A DNA stretch of 11,431 nt from the NCBI GenBank assembly GCA_002385475.1, contig DGDO01000116.1:1-11431 (forward strand), in the 5' to 3' direction. Made by a program: the position numbers and the translations under genes. The DNA comes from Candidatus Sordicultor fermentans (GTDB lineage Bacteria > Atribacterota > Atribacteria > Atribacterales > Caldatribacteriaceae). Numbering within the stretch: the stretch's first letter is position 1; every line of letters starts with the position of its first letter. The notes below the pieces were generated by a model. It saw only the letters and a list, made by a program, of their open reading frames with translations, searched no databases and was not told the origin of the DNA. Below, piece by piece: positions 1 through 5,992 of this stretch.

Positions 1-79
1 GAACTATTCCTGGAAAACATGTCCCGGCGTGCATGACGATAATTGCTTTCCAGTACAACTTGATTTATTTTCTGATAGT
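1..79. other. Left-edge segment with no supported gene; short inverted repeat
   Basis: I find no convincing coding frame here. Short open stretches exist in several frames but none has recognisable protein character. An inverted repeat with 7-nt arms, CTGGAAA at 10-16 and TTTCCAG at 47-53, encloses a 30-nt spacer. It could be an end of a repeat element or a weak terminator lying beyond the minus-strand HD gene, but there is no U-tract next to it. The segment is too short to say more. Confidence 0.3.
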
Positions 80-712
80 TTATTTATTTCCCTCCCTCGG
101 GGGTTGGTTTTTGGCCAAATAACCTTTTTCAACTGATTTCTGTAAAATGTATTCTACAAAGCTCCATATTTCCTCTGAGCCCTCTTTGATGCATTTATTT
201 TCTTCTACAACTTGTTCATAAGTAACATTATGCTTTTTCCAGGTGATACCTTTACATACGTAATTCTGGGTAATGGGCTGTAATCTATCGAACACCAGAG
301 CAAATTTAGCTTCGTTTGTTTTCCCTTCTTCATATTCTTTCCAGGTATCAATGAACATCTTTTTCTGGTCAGGATCCAGTATCCCGAATATTCTTTCTGC
401 GGCTCTCTGTTCATTGAAATGAGCGTTTTTTCTCTCGTCAGAATATAAAAATGTGTCACCAGCATCAACTTCCACGATATCGTGAATTAGCAGCATAAAT
501 AGCACTTTTTCTATATCTACTTTAAAGTTGGCGTATTCTTTCAATAAAATTGCCATTATAGATACGGTCCAGGAATGTTCTGCCACATTTTCAAACCGAC
601 TACCATCGAATAATAGCGATTTTCGGATGACATTTTTAACTTTATCTATTTCGATTATAAAGTTAATCTGTTTTTCTAATCTTTTGTTTTGCTCAAAAGC
701 AATTAAACTCAT
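80..712 (-). CDS. HD-domain protein, YfbR/HDDC2-like 5'-deoxynucleotidase family
   Basis: This 210-residue protein belongs to the HD phosphohydrolase superfamily. Proteins of this size in the YfbR/HDDC2 group are metal-dependent cytosolic 5'-nucleotidases acting on (deoxy)nucleoside monophosphates. The visible metal site is His46 (in VAEHSW), the His77-Asp78 pair (in LLIHDIVEVDAGDT) and Asp142 (in FALVFDRLQP); Glu81 and Asp83 are likely active-site acids. Arg30, ahead of the first His, is also typical. There is no signal peptide or membrane segment. I start at ATG 712 because GAGG lies 6 nt upstream. A TTG at 724 in the same frame would add four residues, but its GAGGAG is only 1 nt away. The gene stands alone, divergent from the tRNA methyltransferase gene, and has no evident link to the one-carbon operon. 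The family assignment is firm; the exact substrate is not known. Confidence 0.85.
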   Translation of the reverse strand: MSLIAFEQNKRLEKQINFIIEIDKVKNVIRKSLLFDGSRFENVAEHSWTVSIMAILLKEYANFKVDIEKVLFMLLIHDIVEVDAGDTFLYSDERKNAHFNEQRAAERIFGILDPDQKKMFIDTWKEYEEGKTNEAKFALVFDRLQPITQNYVCKGITWKKHNVTYEQVVEENKCIKEGSEEIWSFVEYILQKSVEKGYLAKNQPPREGNK

Positions 713-718
713 TTCCAG

Positions 719-722
719 CCTC
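719..722 (-). promoter_or_regulatory. Ribosome binding site deciding the start of the HD gene
   Basis: On the minus strand GAGG (722 to 719) is followed by CTGGAA and then ATG at 712, a spacing of 6 nt. A second SD-like GAGGAG (731 to 726) is 1 nt from an in-frame TTG (724) and 13 nt from the ATG. The spacing favours the ATG. Confidence 0.6.
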
Positions 723-919
723 AAACTCCTCAGTTTTTATTTATACAAGCAATTGTCTAACACGCTCATTCACCAGAGAAACCTGAACTTCTAACTCCGG
801 CTTGAAAAACCGCTAAATACGTTTTTTAATGAATTTTGCGCTGTGTCCTCTCGTATTTTCAAACTGTAATGATTCGAGTATCTATTATATGACAAGTCTT
901 ATCATTTTCCCATAATCGG

Positions 920-948
920 TTATCTTTTCTCCCTTTAAAGAGTATAAT
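920..948 (+). promoter_or_regulatory. Candidate sigma-70-type promoter for the TrmO-family gene
   Basis: A perfect TATAAT (943-948) has a weak -35-like TTATCT (920-925) 17 bp upstream, and lies about 30 bp before the ATG at 981. The -35 matches the consensus at only three positions, so the call rests mostly on the -10 box and its placement. The rest of the 725-980 gap between the two divergent genes is AT-rich and shows nothing else that I recognise. Confidence 0.4.
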
Positions 949-980
949 TACCTGGAGCTAAAATTGAGACGGGGGAAAAG

Positions 981-1469
981 ATGATGCAAATTTGTTATCA
1001 ACCAATTGGAATTATTCACTCTCCTTATCTAAAACCGGAGGGAACTCCTATTCAGCCCCGAACTGCTGGTGGGGTATCAGGGACAGTGGAAATATTCGAC
1101 CAATATGTGGAAGGATTACAAGACCTGGAGGGGTTTTCTCACATCATCCTTATTTACCATTTTCATCTGGCTAGGCCTGGTAGCCTTAAAGTTAAGCCCT
1201 TTTTAGACCAGAAGCTGAGAGGAGTGTTCGCCACCAGGGCTCCTTCCCGACCCAATCCTATTGGTCTTTCGGTGGTAAAACTACTGAAAGTAGATAACAA
1301 TCTCCTTTCTATCCAGGAATTAGATATACTGGATGGAACTCCTCTTTTAGATATTAAGCCCTATTTACCTGATTTTGATTCTCCATCAGTGGAAAAACGA
1401 GGATGGCTGGAAGAGAAGCTTTCCAATCTACCTTATGCTCGTGACGATGGTCGTTTTGCCGAGAGCTGA
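981..1469 (+). CDS. trmO: TsaA/TrmO-family tRNA methyltransferase (N6-methylation of t6A37)
   Basis: This 162-residue protein is of the TsaA/UPF0066 (TrmO) family. In E. coli, TrmO uses S-adenosylmethionine to add a methyl group to N6 of threonylcarbamoyladenosine at position 37 of some tRNAs. The family core is clear: IGIIHSPY near residue 9, the hallmark GVFATRAPSRPNPIGLS at 81-97, and DGTPLLDIKPYLPDFD at 118-133. The protein ends soon after that core, so it is the short single-domain form common in archaea and anaerobes; E. coli TrmO is about 235 residues. ATG 981 is preceded by a purine-rich GGGGGAAAAG; ATG 984 directly follows and is an equally possible start. The gene is monocistronic and convergent with the FNT channel gene. 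tRNA specificity is inferred from the family; short homologues are poorly characterised. Confidence 0.88.
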   Translation: MMQICYQPIGIIHSPYLKPEGTPIQPRTAGGVSGTVEIFDQYVEGLQDLEGFSHIILIYHFHLARPGSLKVKPFLDQKLRGVFATRAPSRPNPIGLSVVKLLKVDNNLLSIQELDILDGTPLLDIKPYLPDFDSPSVEKRGWLEEKLSNLPYARDDGRFAES

Positions 1470-1567
1470 ATATTACTCTCCCGCCAGAGGTTTTTTAGCG
1501 AATATAGCTAAAGAGAATTATAATACTCAGATATTTCGAACCTTAGACCTGACTCCTTTAGAAAAAT

Positions 1568-1600
1568 AAAAAAATACACATTGCTCCAGATTCCTGTGTA
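1568..1600 (-). terminator. Weak intrinsic terminator of the formate/nitrite channel gene
   Basis: Read on the minus strand, TACACA (1600-1595) and TGTGTA (1580-1575) form a 6-bp stem around a 14-nt loop. It is followed immediately by seven T and, after one A, five more T (1574 to 1562). It begins about 40 nt after the stop of the minus-strand channel gene. The stem is short and AT-rich, so the strength is doubtful. On the plus strand the T-run is lacking, so it would not terminate the convergent trmO transcript. Confidence 0.4.
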
Positions 1601-1637
1601 GTGTAGGCCTCCGATTTATCTTTTTAGCCCGGCTTTT

Positions 1638-2414
1638 TTACTCTTCCCTACTGGTCATAATCCAGTAAAGAAATCCTACTAACAGGCTTCCTCCTATGAT
1701 GTTTCCCATGGTAACAGGAATTAGATTTTTTATAAATATCGCTCCCCAGCTTATATTTTTTGCTCCTTCTATGAAATTCTGGGCTATCATTCCTGCCGGT
1801 AGAAAATACATATTAGCGATACTGTGTTCATACCCTAAAGCCACAAAAGTAGTGATAGGAATGGGTATTACCAAAAGTCTGGTAAGGTTATTTTCTGAAA
1901 ATAAGGAAAGTAAAACCGCAAGACACACTAACCAGTTGCAGAGAATACCCCGGAAAAAAGCCTGGGAAAAGGTCAGACTTACTTTGGCTTCTAGTATGGC
2001 ATAGGCTCTTTCTGCTATGAGAAAGTTACCCATGGAGAATAGCCCTGATAGGTAGTAGAGAAGAAGTAATAATAGTGCTCCTGAAAAGTTTCCAGCGTAG
2101 ACCACCAGCCAGTTAATTAAAGTTTCCCGCCACCGATGGGGAGAGTCGAAACATCGGTAGGCTAAAAGGCAATTGCCGGTAAAGAGTTCTGTTTTCCCCA
2201 GAATTACCATAATCAATCCCACCGAAAAAGCTAACCCTCCTAAAAGCTGGTTAAGCCCTAAAGGTAGAGAGGAAGTGGTAACCAGGGTGAAGAGTTGAGC
2301 AGCAAACCCGATATATGCTCCAGCCAATATAGCTGCGATAAAGATAATTATTCCTCTTCTTTTTTCAGTTTTTTCTTCACACCATCTCTGGATGATCGTT
2401 CTTTCCTGATTCAT
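1638..2414 (-). CDS. focA: Formate/nitrite transporter (FNT) family channel, FocA-like
   Basis: This 258-residue integral membrane protein of the FNT family would form a pentameric channel for formate or a similar small anion in the cytoplasmic membrane. About six hydrophobic helices are visible. Family motifs are GAYIGFA (32-38), the broken-helix region ILGKTELFTGN (71-81), CNWLVCLAV (159-167), GYEHSIANMYFLP (194-206) and NLIPVTMGNIIGG (230-242). His198 corresponds to the central pore histidine (His209 in E. coli FocA), which gates or protonates the anion. The start at 2414 has a strong AAGGAGGG six nt upstream. It is divergent from the corrinoid protein/fhs series, and formate is the substrate of Fhs, so formate import or export is the natural guess. 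Nitrite or hydrosulfide channels of the same family cannot be excluded by sequence alone. Confidence 0.88.
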   Translation of the reverse strand: MNQERTIIQRWCEEKTEKRRGIIIFIAAILAGAYIGFAAQLFTLVTTSSLPLGLNQLLGGLAFSVGLIMVILGKTELFTGNCLLAYRCFDSPHRWRETLINWLVVYAGNFSGALLLLLLYYLSGLFSMGNFLIAERAYAILEAKVSLTFSQAFFRGILCNWLVCLAVLLSLFSENNLTRLLVIPIPITTFVALGYEHSIANMYFLPAGMIAQNFIEGAKNISWGAIFIKNLIPVTMGNIIGGSLLVGFLYWIMTSREE

Positions 2415-2466
2415 TTTTAACCCTCCTTATAAATTAAATAAAAGCTAAAATTAATTTTATGGAAAA

Positions 2467-2472
2467 ATTATA
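2467..2472 (-). promoter_or_regulatory. Candidate -10 box of the formate/nitrite channel gene
   Basis: On the minus strand the sequence reads TATATAAT, with TATAAT at 2472 to 2467, about 55 bp upstream of the channel gene's ATG. I see no good -35 element at the proper distance (the hexamer there reads TAGAAA). In a very AT-rich spacer this match may be fortuitous. Confidence 0.3.
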
Positions 2473-2508
2473 TAGCATAGTTATAGATTTTTCTATTATC
2501 TTATGCTA
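2473..2508. repeat. Inverted repeat between divergent genes, possible operator
   Basis: TAGCATA (2473-2479) and its exact complement TATGCTA (2502-2508) flank a 22-nt spacer. The spacer holds a second, nearly concentric pair: ATAGA (2483-2487) and TCTAT (2492-2496). The left arm abuts the candidate -10 box of the minus-strand channel gene. The right arm overlaps candidate -10 sequences (TATGCT or TAATAT, 2502-2512) for the plus-strand corrinoid gene. This position suits a regulator binding site controlling both directions, but AT-rich DNA yields such repeats by chance fairly often. Confidence 0.35.
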
Positions 2509-2542
2509 ATATAGCAAAAAATTAAGAGAGGGAGGGTCTAAA

Positions 2543-3184
2543 ATGGCGGAAATTTTAGATCAAATAGCAAAAGAGCTTTTTGCCGGTAATGCTAAAGCTG
2601 TAGCAGAGCTTACTCAAAAAGCTCTCAGTGAGGGGTTTTCTCCTCAAGAGATTTTAAATGAAGGTATGATAAAAGGCATGAACGAAGTGGGGGTAAAGTT
2701 TAAAGCCAATGAGATTTATGTTCCAGAGGTTTTGATTGCTGCTCGGGCCATGAAAGCAGGGATGGAAATTCTCAAACCCAAACTGGCAGAAACTGGAGTA
2801 GAACCGGTGGGCAAGATGATCATTGGGACGGTAAAAGGAGACCTTCACGATATTGGTAAGAATTTAGTGGCCATGATGATGGAGGGAGCCGGTTTTGAGG
2901 TAATTGATTTAGGTATAGATGTGCCGGCGGAGAAGTTTATTCAAGCCATAGAAGAATATCAGCCCCAGCTGGTAGGAATGTCTGCTCTTTTGACTACTAC
3001 TATGATACAAATTCGAGAGAACATTAAAGCTTTTCAGGAAGCAAGCATCAGAGACCAGGTAAAAGTTATGATTGGAGGAGCTCCGGTAACTCAAAAATTT
3101 GCTGATGAAGTGGGAGCAGATGGTTATGCTCCTGATGCTGCCTCAGCTGTGGATAAAGCCAAGGAATTACTGGGTATTAGCTGA
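2543..3184 (+). CDS. Corrinoid (B12-binding) methyl-carrier protein, MtbC/MttC-like
   Basis: This 213-residue cytosolic protein carries a methyl group on the cobalt of a bound corrinoid. Residues 1-85 are the helical cap domain found in methyltransferase corrinoid proteins (LNEGMIKGMNEVGVKF, then YVPEVLIAARAM). Residues 90-213 are the Rossmann-like B12 domain. GDLHDIGKN at 99-107 supplies His102, the lower axial cobalt ligand. MSALLTTTM (146-154) and GGAPVT (178-183) complete the nucleotide-tail pocket. The length matches MtbC/MttC/MtmC proteins of methylamine or methoxyl demethylation systems and differs from the AcsC/AcsD Fe-S protein. GGAGGG lies six nt before ATG 2543. The next gene is fhs, but no methyltransferase partner is in the window, so the methyl donor and acceptor are unknown. 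A role in moving methyl groups to or from THF is inferred. Confidence 0.9.
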   Translation: MAEILDQIAKELFAGNAKAVAELTQKALSEGFSPQEILNEGMIKGMNEVGVKFKANEIYVPEVLIAARAMKAGMEILKPKLAETGVEPVGKMIIGTVKGDLHDIGKNLVAMMMEGAGFEVIDLGIDVPAEKFIQAIEEYQPQLVGMSALLTTTMIQIRENIKAFQEASIRDQVKVMIGGAPVTQKFADEVGADGYAPDAASAVDKAKELLGIS

Positions 3185-3203
3185 GCTGTATAGCTTTCTA
3201 TTC

Positions 3204-3243
3204 TAACGACCAAGAGAAAATACTTTTCTTCTCTTGGTCGTTA
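3204..3243 (+). terminator. Perfect 15-bp hairpin between the corrinoid gene and fhs
   Basis: TAACGACCAAGAGAA (3204-3218) pairs without mismatch with TTCTCTTGGTCGTTA (3229-3243) around a 10-nt loop. It starts 20 nt after the corrinoid gene's stop. No clean T-run follows, only AT-rich DNA (TCAACTTAATTAATTATTTT). It may be a leaky terminator or an RNA-stabilising stem that lets the corrinoid mRNA accumulate above the downstream operon. An equally stable hairpin forms on the opposite strand. Confidence 0.6.
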
Positions 3244-3304
3244 TCAACTTAATTAATTATTTTAATTAATAAATAATTTAACCTTTAAATTTAGGAGGGT
3301 AGAA

Positions 3305-4999
3305 ATGTTAAGTGATTTAGAAATTGCTCAAAAAGCACAAATGAAACCTATTACTGAGATAGCACAAAGTCTGGGATTATCTTCTGATGATATCGATCTC
3401 TATGGTAAATATAAAGCAAAAGTTTCTTTAGAAGTGTTAGAAAATTTTTCTGAAAAACCCCAGAGTAAATACATTGACGTCACCGCTATTACTCCCACGC
3501 CTCTGGGGGAAGGTAAAACAGTAACCACTATTGGCCTTTCCCAGGCTCTTAATAAAATCGGTAAAAAAAGTATAGTTTGTATTCGTCAGCCATCATTAGG
3601 TCCGGTTTTTGGGATTAAAGGAGGAGCAGCAGGAGGTGGGTACTCGCAGGTAGTCCCTATGGAGGATTTTAATCTTCATCTCACCGGCGATACGCATGCT
3701 GTGGCTGCTGCTAATAACTTATTGGCTGCTTTCATCGATAATCATCTTCATCATGGCAACAAATTGAATATCGATCCTTTTACTATCAGCTGGCCTCGAG
3801 TAGTAGATATCAGTGATCGGGCATTGCGAAAAATAGTCATCGGTTTGGGAGGAAAAACTAATGGAGTTCCTCGAGAAAGTAGCTTTGATATTGCCGTAGC
3901 TTCTGAGGTAATGGCTATTTTAGCTCTGACTACTGATATTTTTGACCTGCGAGCGCGACTGGGACGAATAGTTATCGGTTATAATAAGGACAAAAAACCG
4001 GATAAGAGACAGGATTTACAGTGTGCTGGAGCGATGACTGTTCTTATGAAAGAAGCTATTAAACCTAATCTTTTGCAAACTCTGGAGAATACTCCTTGCT
4101 TTGTTCATGCTGGTCCTTTTGCTAACATTGCCCATGGAAATAGCTCTATTATTGCTGACCAGATTGCTCTCCGTTTGAGTGATTACGTGGTTACAGAGAG
4201 CGGTTTTGGTGCAGATTGTGGGATGGAAAAATTTATGGATATCAAATGTCGCTACAGTGGCTTAATTCCCAGTTGTGTGGTAATGGTTACCTCTATCCGG
4301 GCCTTGAAAATGCACAGCGGAAAGTATAAAGTAGTTGCTGGTAGGCCCCTGGACCCGGGGCTTACTTCTGAAGACGTAGAAGCGGTAGAAAAAGGTTCGG
4401 AGAATATGATAAAGCAGATTGAAAATGCTCGTCTTTTTGGAGTACCGGTAGTGGTGACTATCAATCTTTTTGCTTCTGATACCGATAGAGAAGTGGAAAC
4501 AGTAAGGAGAATTGCTCTAGAAAATGGAGCTTTTGCTGCAGAAGTATCTGAGGTATGGGAAAAAGGAGGAGAAGGAGGAAGAAATCTGGCAGAAGCAGTA
4601 GTAAGAGCCTGTGATGAGCCTCAAGATTTTCGCTTTCTTTACCCTTTAGATATTCCTATTAAAGAAAAAATTGAAATCATAGCTACCAAAATTTATGGTG
4701 CTGATGGAGTAATCTATGAGCCGAAAGCAGAAGAAGGGATTAAAAGATTTACCGATCTGGGCTGGGATAAACTTCCCATCTGTATGGCTAAGACTCATCT
4801 TTCTCTCTCTCATGACCCCAAGTTAAAGGGTAGACCCCGAGGATTTAAGCTTCCCATCCGGGATATTCGCCCCTCTATTGGTGCTGGATTTCTCTATCCT
4901 CTTTGCGGAGAAATGAGTACTATGCCTGGCCTGCCGTCAGAACCGGCAGGAAATAAAGTGGATATTGACCATCAGGGGAGAGTAGTAGGTCTTTTTTAA
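3305..4999 (+). CDS. fhs: Formate--tetrahydrofolate ligase (10-formyl-THF synthetase)
   Basis: Fhs joins formate to tetrahydrofolate at the cost of ATP, giving 10-formyl-THF. It is the entry step of the methyl branch of the Wood-Ljungdahl pathway and acts in the cytosol. At 564 residues it is full length (family usually about 555-560). The P-loop TPLGEGKT is at 65-72. Family signatures are clear along the chain: RQPSLGPVFGIKGGAAGGGY, HLTGDTHAV, FDIAVASEVMAILAL, HAGPFANIAHGNSS, ESGFGADCGMEKF, and the C-terminal GAGFLYPLCGEMSTMPGLP. AGGAGG (3293-3298) precedes ATG 3305 at good spacing. The next gene begins 10 bp after its stop, so fhs leads the tightly packed Hdr/MetVF operon. Expression may start in the very AT-rich 3244-3290 stretch or read through the upstream hairpin. 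Nothing in it is broken or unusual. Confidence 0.98.
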   Translation: MLSDLEIAQKAQMKPITEIAQSLGLSSDDIDLYGKYKAKVSLEVLENFSEKPQSKYIDVTAITPTPLGEGKTVTTIGLSQALNKIGKKSIVCIRQPSLGPVFGIKGGAAGGGYSQVVPMEDFNLHLTGDTHAVAAANNLLAAFIDNHLHHGNKLNIDPFTISWPRVVDISDRALRKIVIGLGGKTNGVPRESSFDIAVASEVMAILALTTDIFDLRARLGRIVIGYNKDKKPDKRQDLQCAGAMTVLMKEAIKPNLLQTLENTPCFVHAGPFANIAHGNSSIIADQIALRLSDYVVTESGFGADCGMEKFMDIKCRYSGLIPSCVVMVTSIRALKMHSGKYKVVAGRPLDPGLTSEDVEAVEKGSENMIKQIENARLFGVPVVVTINLFASDTDREVETVRRIALENGAFAAEVSEVWEKGGEGGRNLAEAVVRACDEPQDFRFLYPLDIPIKEKIEIIATKIYGADGVIYEPKAEEGIKRFTDLGWDKLPICMAKTHLSLSHDPKLKGRPRGFKLPIRDIRPSIGAGFLYPLCGEMSTMPGLPSEPAGNKVDIDHQGRVVGLF

Positions 5000-5009
5000 G
5001 GGAGGAAAA

Positions 5010-5990
5010 ATGACTTACGATTTAGTAATAATTGGGGGAGGAGTGGCGGGATTAACTCTTGCTCAAACTTTGCAGGATAGGTTGAAAGTTTTAGTGATAG
5101 AAGAATCATCTCTGGGAGGGCTATCAACTGATTTAGGTTGTAAGGCTACTGATGAGTGCCTTTATTGCGGAGTTTGCCAGTTTATTAATCTACAAAAGGA
5201 GCTTTTCTTTAAAAAATTTGATGTTTTAGAAGGCAGAAAAATAACTTTTCTAGATAAATCCGGTAGGGAGTTTCAAATCAAGACCGAAAAAGGAGAAAGA
5301 ATTACCAGTCAATTGCTCGTAGTAGCAACTGGTGCTTCTCCTCTGGAGATTAAAAGTCTTCCTCTTTTAGGGGGAGGGAAATTTCCCCGGGTTTATAGTG
5401 GCTGGGATATAGAAAGAGGCTTAAACGAAGGTATTATTTCCTCTTTTCGAGATTTCTCGTCTTTAGCTTTTATCCAGTGTGCTGGATCTCGAAATTTCAA
5501 AGAGAAACGGGGTTATTGTTCTCAAGTTTGCTGTCGTTATGCTTTGCGTATAGCGGAAAATCTGAAATTTTCCTATCCTCAACTTAACATCGATTTTTAT
5601 TATATGGATTTACAAATTTTGGGAAAGAAAAAGGGGAAATTATGGGAAATAGCCGATAAAGTTAATTTAATTCGTCATCTACCTTATGAGGTAAAAGAGG
5701 GGGAGGGAAAATTGTCTTTAGTTTTTGAAGAACAGGGAGTGGAAAGAAAAGATTACGATGCTGTGATTCTTTCAGTGGGAATGATTCCTTCCTCTGGCAC
5801 TAAAGAAATAGGAAGGTGGTTAGGGCTCAACTTTGATTCTACTGGTTTTATAAAATCTTACGGTGAGGGACACACCTCTTGCAAGGGAGTTTTTGTATGT
5901 GGTACAGCTTGTGGTCCTAAAGACATTGAAACCACCCGGGAAGAAGCACAAATGGTAGCAGAAGAAATCTGGCGGGTGTGGAGAGGATAA
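5010..5990 (+). CDS. Compact HdrA-like FAD protein
   Basis: This 326-residue flavoprotein has the core of heterodisulfide reductase subunit A without the inserted ferredoxin domains. Residues 9-14 (GGGVAG) are the FAD dinucleotide-binding loop. Cys44, Cys50, Cys53 and Cys56 (in CKATDECLYCGVC) lie where HdrA has its FPTxDCxxC iron-sulfur motif. The HdrA hallmark follows as CAGSRNFKEKRGYCSQVCC, and the C-terminus has GVFVCGTACGPKDIETT. Its size recalls the HdrA of sulfur-oxidising sHdr systems. It starts 10 bp after fhs (GGGAGG at 5000-5005), and the next gene starts 2 bp after its stop. By analogy HdrA is the flavin site of bifurcation and electron distribution. Here it probably pairs with the next two proteins (a ferredoxin-bearing HdrA relative and MvhD) to feed electrons to or from MetVF. 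No partner specificity is visible in the sequence. An assignment as HdrA-like is firm; its redox partners are inferred. Confidence 0.85.
   Translation: MTYDLVIIGGGVAGLTLAQTLQDRLKVLVIEESSLGGLSTDLGCKATDECLYCGVCQFINLQKELFFKKFDVLEGRKITFLDKSGREFQIKTEKGERITSQLLVVATGASPLEIKSLPLLGGGKFPRVYSGWDIERGLNEGIISSFRDFSSLAFIQCAGSRNFKEKRGYCSQVCCRYALRIAENLKFSYPQLNIDFYYMDLQILGKKKGKLWEIADKVNLIRHLPYEVKEGEGKLSLVFEEQGVERKDYDAVILSVGMIPSSGTKEIGRWLGLNFDSTGFIKSYGEGHTSCKGVFVCGTACGPKDIETTREEAQMVAEEIWRVWRG
5981..5987 (+). promoter_or_regulatory. Ribosome binding site supporting a TTG start
   Basis: GAGAGGA (5981-5987) lies five nt before TTG 5993, itself two nt after the TAA of the preceding HdrA gene. The in-frame GTG at 5978, inside the preceding gene, has only a weak SD-like sequence ahead of it. 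I therefore choose TTG 5993. Confidence 0.55.
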
Positions 5991-5992
5991 CT

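Noticed and set aside
1375..1569. Short plus-strand open frame overlapping the end of trmO
   Set aside because: It largely lies in another frame of trmO and has no ribosome binding site or known motif. The 1470-1637 gap otherwise holds only the weak minus-strand terminator.
3185..3304. A THF or cobalamin riboswitch in the fhs leader
   Set aside because: The leader has only one simple hairpin. I see no multi-helix junction or cobalamin-box-like sequence, and the remaining DNA is almost pure A/T. The 2415-2542 spacer likewise lacks such structure.
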